Shown here: one piece after another, positions 61,566-64,000 of the stretch | Layout of the letters: the number at the start of each line of letters is the position of its first letter | Numbering within the stretch: the first letter of the stretch is position 1 | Source of the DNA: an uncultured Eubacteriales bacterium | Lineage (GTDB): Bacteria > Bacillota > Clostridia > Oscillospirales > UBA644 | Length of the DNA: 64,000 bases | Direction of reading: 5' to 3' | Assembly: GCA_900547165.1 (NCBI GenBank) | Contig: URFZ01000012.1 | Coordinates: forward strand, 3,637-67,636 | Translations under genes and position numbers: made by a program | Notes under the pieces: model-generated | What the model was told of the DNA's origin: nothing | The model's input: only the letters and a program-made list of their open reading frames with translations | Databases searched by the model: none

Positions 61566-63571
61566 ATCAAAAGACTTCCTATGTTAAATACAAGAGTGGA
61601 CATAACCCATGCAACGCCGCATTGAAGCGCAACAACGGCAACTGTCGAACCGACAGAGCGCAGTTCTTTGCGAACGGTTGCTATCGCCGCGATACAAGGG
61701 GTGTAAAGCAAAGTGAATATAAGAAAACTTACGGCGGCAAGACCCGTGGGGAACAGAGACGAAAGAGCACCGCCGAGCGCCGATGTGGTCGTACCCAGAA
61801 GTACGGCAAGGGTGCTGACGACCGCTTCCTTTGCGGTAAAGCCCGAAAGCAGCGCGGTTGCGGCGCGCCAATCCCCGAAGCCCGCAGGCGCAAGCACGGG
61901 GCTGATGAAACGGCCTATCCATGCAAGCATACTGTCCGAACTCGATTCAACAACATTGAACCGTGCGTCAAACGTTTGCAGAAACCAAATTATCAAAGTG
62001 CCGACAAAAATTACCGTAAACGCTTTTTGCAAAAAGTCTCTTGCCTTTTCCCATAAAAGAAGCAGAACGCTTTTCGGGGACGGAAGACGGTAGTTCGGCA
62101 ATTCCATAACAAACGGAACGGGCTGCCCGACAAACGCAGTCTTTTTCAGAACAAGTGCGACAAGTATGCCCACGATTATGCCCGTTGCGTAAAGGCCTAT
62201 CATGACCAACGCGGCATATTTGGGGAAGAATGCGGCGCAGAATACCGAATATATCGGTATCTTTGCGGAGCAACTCATAAACGGCGTCAGCATAACCGTC
62301 ATTTTTCTGTCCCGGTCGGAAGACAGCGTTCTTGTTGCCATAATCGCGGGAACGGTACAACCGAAACCTATAAGCATGGGCACGATGCTTCTGCCCGAAA
62401 GTCCTATCTTACGCAGAAGTTTATCCATGACAAACGCTATTCTTGCCATATAGCCCGTGTCTTCGAGCACGGAAAGGAAGAAAAACAGCGTAACTATAAT
62501 GGGCAAAAAACTCAAAACGCTGCCGACTCCCGCAAAAATGCCGTCTATAACAAGGCTGTGAACAACAGGATTTATGCCGTAAACGGTAAGTCCCCTGTCC
62601 ACAAGTGCGGTCAGGGCATCTATTCCCTGCGCAAGCAGATCGGAAAAAAAACTTCCGATAACATTGAAAGTCAAAAAGAATACGGAGAACATAACAAGCA
62701 GGAATACGGGTATTGCGGTATACTTGCCCGTCAGAACCTTATCTATCCGCACGCTTCTTCGGTGTTCCTTGCTTTCATGACATTTGACAACGGCTTTTTC
62801 AACGACATCTTCAATAAAAACATAACGCATATCGGCAAGCGCCTCGTTGCGGTCAAAGTCCGTTTCACTCTCCATTTCGACGATGCTGTGTTCTATCATC
62901 TCGCGCTCGTTTTCGTCAAGCCCGAGTTTGTCCGCCAAAGTCGGATCGCCCTCGATGAGCTTTGTTGCGCAGAAGCGCGGAGAAACTCCCTCTGCTTTCG
63001 CATGGTCCTCTATGAGGTGAGCCACGGCGTGAATGCAGCGGTGAACCGCGCCCGAACGGCAAAAGTCCGTCACGGTGGGGCAAATTTTGTTCTTTGCCGT
63101 TTCGACCATCTTATCAACAAGTTCCGAAACCCCTTCTCCTTTTGCGGCGCTTATCGGAACGACAGGAACACCGAGCGCGGTGCTCATCGTCATAACGTCC
63201 ACCGTGCCGCCGTTTGCGCGTACTTCGTCCATCATATTCAGCGCAACGACGGTGGGAATGTGCATTTCAAGCAGTTGCAGCGTCAGATAAAGGTTTCTTT
63301 CGATATTCGTCGCGTCAACAATGTTTATGATTCCGTCGGGCTTTTCATTCATTATAAAATCGCGGGTAACGACTTCTTCCTGCGTATACGGACGCAGAGA
63401 GTATATTCCGGGCAAGTCTACAACGGAACTTCCACCCGAATTTTTTATCTGACCTATTTTGCTGTCCACCGTTACGCCGGGGAAATTCCCGACGTGTTGG
63501 TTCGAACCCGTCAACGCATTGAAAAGCGTGGTTTTCCCGCAGTTTTGGTTCCCCACAAGCGCAAATCTCAT
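61562..63571 (-). CDS. feoB: Ferrous iron transporter FeoB
   Basis: A 669-residue GTP-dependent Fe2+ importer. The G domain has GNQNCGKT (7-14), 'DLPGIYSLRPY' and 'NMMD'. A helical GDI-like region follows, then about ten membrane helices with gate motifs such as 'PMLIGFGCTVPAIMATRT' and 'LTPFMSCSAKIPIY'. It supplies iron for the many Fe-S and diiron proteins encoded nearby. It overlaps feoA and the Cys-rich gene by 4 nt each. Confidence 0.97.
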   Translation of the reverse strand: MRFALVGNQNCGKTTLFNALTGSNQHVGNFPGVTVDSKIGQIKNSGGSSVVDLPGIYSLRPYTQEEVVTRDFIMNEKPDGIINIVDATNIERNLYLTLQLLEMHIPTVVALNMMDEVRANGGTVDVMTMSTALGVPVVPISAAKGEGVSELVDKMVETAKNKICPTVTDFCRSGAVHRCIHAVAHLIEDHAKAEGVSPRFCATKLIEGDPTLADKLGLDENEREMIEHSIVEMESETDFDRNEALADMRYVFIEDVVEKAVVKCHESKEHRRSVRIDKVLTGKYTAIPVFLLVMFSVFFLTFNVIGSFFSDLLAQGIDALTALVDRGLTVYGINPVVHSLVIDGIFAGVGSVLSFLPIIVTLFFFLSVLEDTGYMARIAFVMDKLLRKIGLSGRSIVPMLIGFGCTVPAIMATRTLSSDRDRKMTVMLTPFMSCSAKIPIYSVFCAAFFPKYAALVMIGLYATGIIVGILVALVLKKTAFVGQPVPFVMELPNYRLPSPKSVLLLLWEKARDFLQKAFTVIFVGTLIIWFLQTFDARFNVVESSSDSMLAWIGRFISPVLAPAGFGDWRAATALLSGFTAKEAVVSTLAVLLGTTTSALGGALSSLFPTGLAAVSFLIFTLLYTPCIAAIATVRKELRSVGSTVAVVALQCGVAWVMSTLVFNIGSLLI

Positions 63572-63801
63572 TTTTCGATCACCTCCGAGACCTCGATATT
63601 CTTTGCGTCTGACACACGGAGCGTCAGTTCATATCCGCGAACGCGTATCTCTATCGGGTCTCCCATCGGAGCAACTTTCATCAGCGTGACTTCAGTGCGC
63701 GGGATAAGTCCCATATCAAGCAAACGGAGCCGCAGTTCCCCCTCACCGCCGACTGCGGTTATTCTGCCTTTTGTGCCGGGTTTCAATTCATCAAGCGTCA
63801 T
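63568..63801 (-). CDS. feoA: FeoA SH3-like iron transport accessory protein
   Basis: A 77-residue FeoA with the core 'LRLRLLDMGLIPRTEVTLMKVAPMG' pattern (residues about 24-48). It regulates FeoB from the cytoplasm. The ATG at 63801 has AAGGA 7 nt upstream; an ATG at 63825 would put that site inside the gene. First gene of the feo operon. Confidence 0.92.
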   Translation of the reverse strand: MTLDELKPGTKGRITAVGGEGELRLRLLDMGLIPRTEVTLMKVAPMGDPIEIRVRGYELTLRVSDAKNIEVSEVIEK

Positions 63802-63817
63802 ATATTTCTTTCCTTTT

Positions 63818-63835
63818 ATATACATATATGTATAT
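63818..63835. promoter_or_regulatory. 18-bp palindrome between the feo -10 and feoA
   Basis: A perfect palindrome centred at 63826/63827 (half-site ATATACATA) that covers the predicted transcription start. Confidence 0.45.
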
Positions 63836-63862
63836 GTTAGTCTATTCTAACTTATTTGTCAA
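63834..63862 (-). promoter_or_regulatory. Promoter of the feo operon with internal inverted repeat
   Basis: TTGACA (63862-63857), 17 nt, TAACAT (63839-63834). The spacer holds GTTAG-TCTATT-CTAAC (63836-63851), half-sites like those bound by DtxR/IdeR-type iron repressors (TTAG...CTAA). Confidence 0.65.
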
Positions 63863-63954
63863 GACTGTTGCGTTTTTTGTCGAAAAAAATCGAATGTACA
63901 AGCGTTGTCAGATATCAGAACAGTTGAAAAGGTCTTTCAGAAAAGAATAAATAT

Positions 63955-63978
63955 CCACCCGCATAGCGGGTGGTTTTT
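63955..63978 (+). terminator. CCACCCGC hairpin near the right edge
   Basis: CCACCCGC/GCGGGTGG stem (63955-63962 with 63966-63973), loop ATA and five T residues. A second small hairpin GGGC-AAA-GCCC follows at 63986-63996. The pair of hairpins may be the end of an IS200/IS605-type element that continues outside. Confidence 0.5.
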
Positions 63979-64000
63979 CCTTTTCGGGCAAAGCCCTAAC

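Overview
This window comes from a mid-GC, strictly anaerobic, Gram-positive-type bacterium, most likely a gut member of the class Clostridia (Bacillota). The evidence is strong AGGAGG-type ribosome binding sites, lipobox lipoproteins and secreted proteins without outer-membrane machinery, oxygen-sensitive metabolism (class III ribonucleotide reductase NrdD/NrdG, rubrerythrin, a ferredoxin-thioredoxin-reductase-like protein, formate-tetrahydrofolate ligase, FeoAB) and the gene order ecfA1-ecfA2-ecfT-truA. Many promoters fit TTGnnn-17-TAnnnT almost exactly, several with an extended -10 (TGG before the hexamer). No tRNA, rRNA, CRISPR array, prophage or complete insertion sequence was seen.

Layout. 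1-19 kb is a mosaic of small units: a truncated serine hydrolase, a GreA-type factor, a large ABC exporter, a Nudix hydrolase, small lipoproteins, a PrsA/SurA-like foldase, a structured RNA candidate, a metal-rich DUF1292 protein, a HAD phosphatase, a TrpR-like regulator coupled to histidinol phosphatase, a DMT exporter, a serine hydrolase with an SDR, a 39-residue peptide followed by a secreted glycoside-hydrolase-like protein, and rnpB. 19-27 kb is rpoB-rpoC with its own promoter and terminator, without ribosomal genes on either side. 27-34 kb holds an operon of a degenerate D,D-carboxypeptidase homologue, a methyltransferase, Hsp33 and a second GH-like protein, then brnQ, vanZ and an FAD protein. 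35-43.6 kb is mostly reverse strand: a ClpE-type ATPase, CvpA, DUF5711, TruA, the ECF transporter core and a methyltransferase. 43.8-48.3 kb is murA-walJ-rlmH-TSCPD-phosphoglucomutase. A promoter-terminator pair at 48.5-48.7 kb with no gene between looks like a small RNA. 49.9-53.7 kb is the anaerobic nrd operon with tandem NrdR boxes. 53.8-61.1 kb is fhs and a complete pyrCKDFEBI operon behind an attenuator. The right end is feoA-feoB-FeoB-associated protein.

How the genes work together. The pyr operon makes UMP from carbamoyl phosphate, and the nrd operon reduces ribonucleotides. In that operon the glycyl-radical domain of NrdD is a separate 54-residue gene (52255-52419) between the catalytic subunit and the activase gene nrdG; this split enzyme is the most striking feature. 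The Feo system supplies Fe2+ for the iron-sulfur and radical enzymes, while rubrerythrin, the FTR-like protein and Hsp33 protect thiols and metal centres. Other points of interest are an S11-family D,D-peptidase homologue that has lost all three catalytic signatures, a putative small RNA with an exposed anti-Shine-Dalgarno tract, a repeated GGGGCTGTAAA hairpin family at gene ends, and a feo promoter packed with palindromes.
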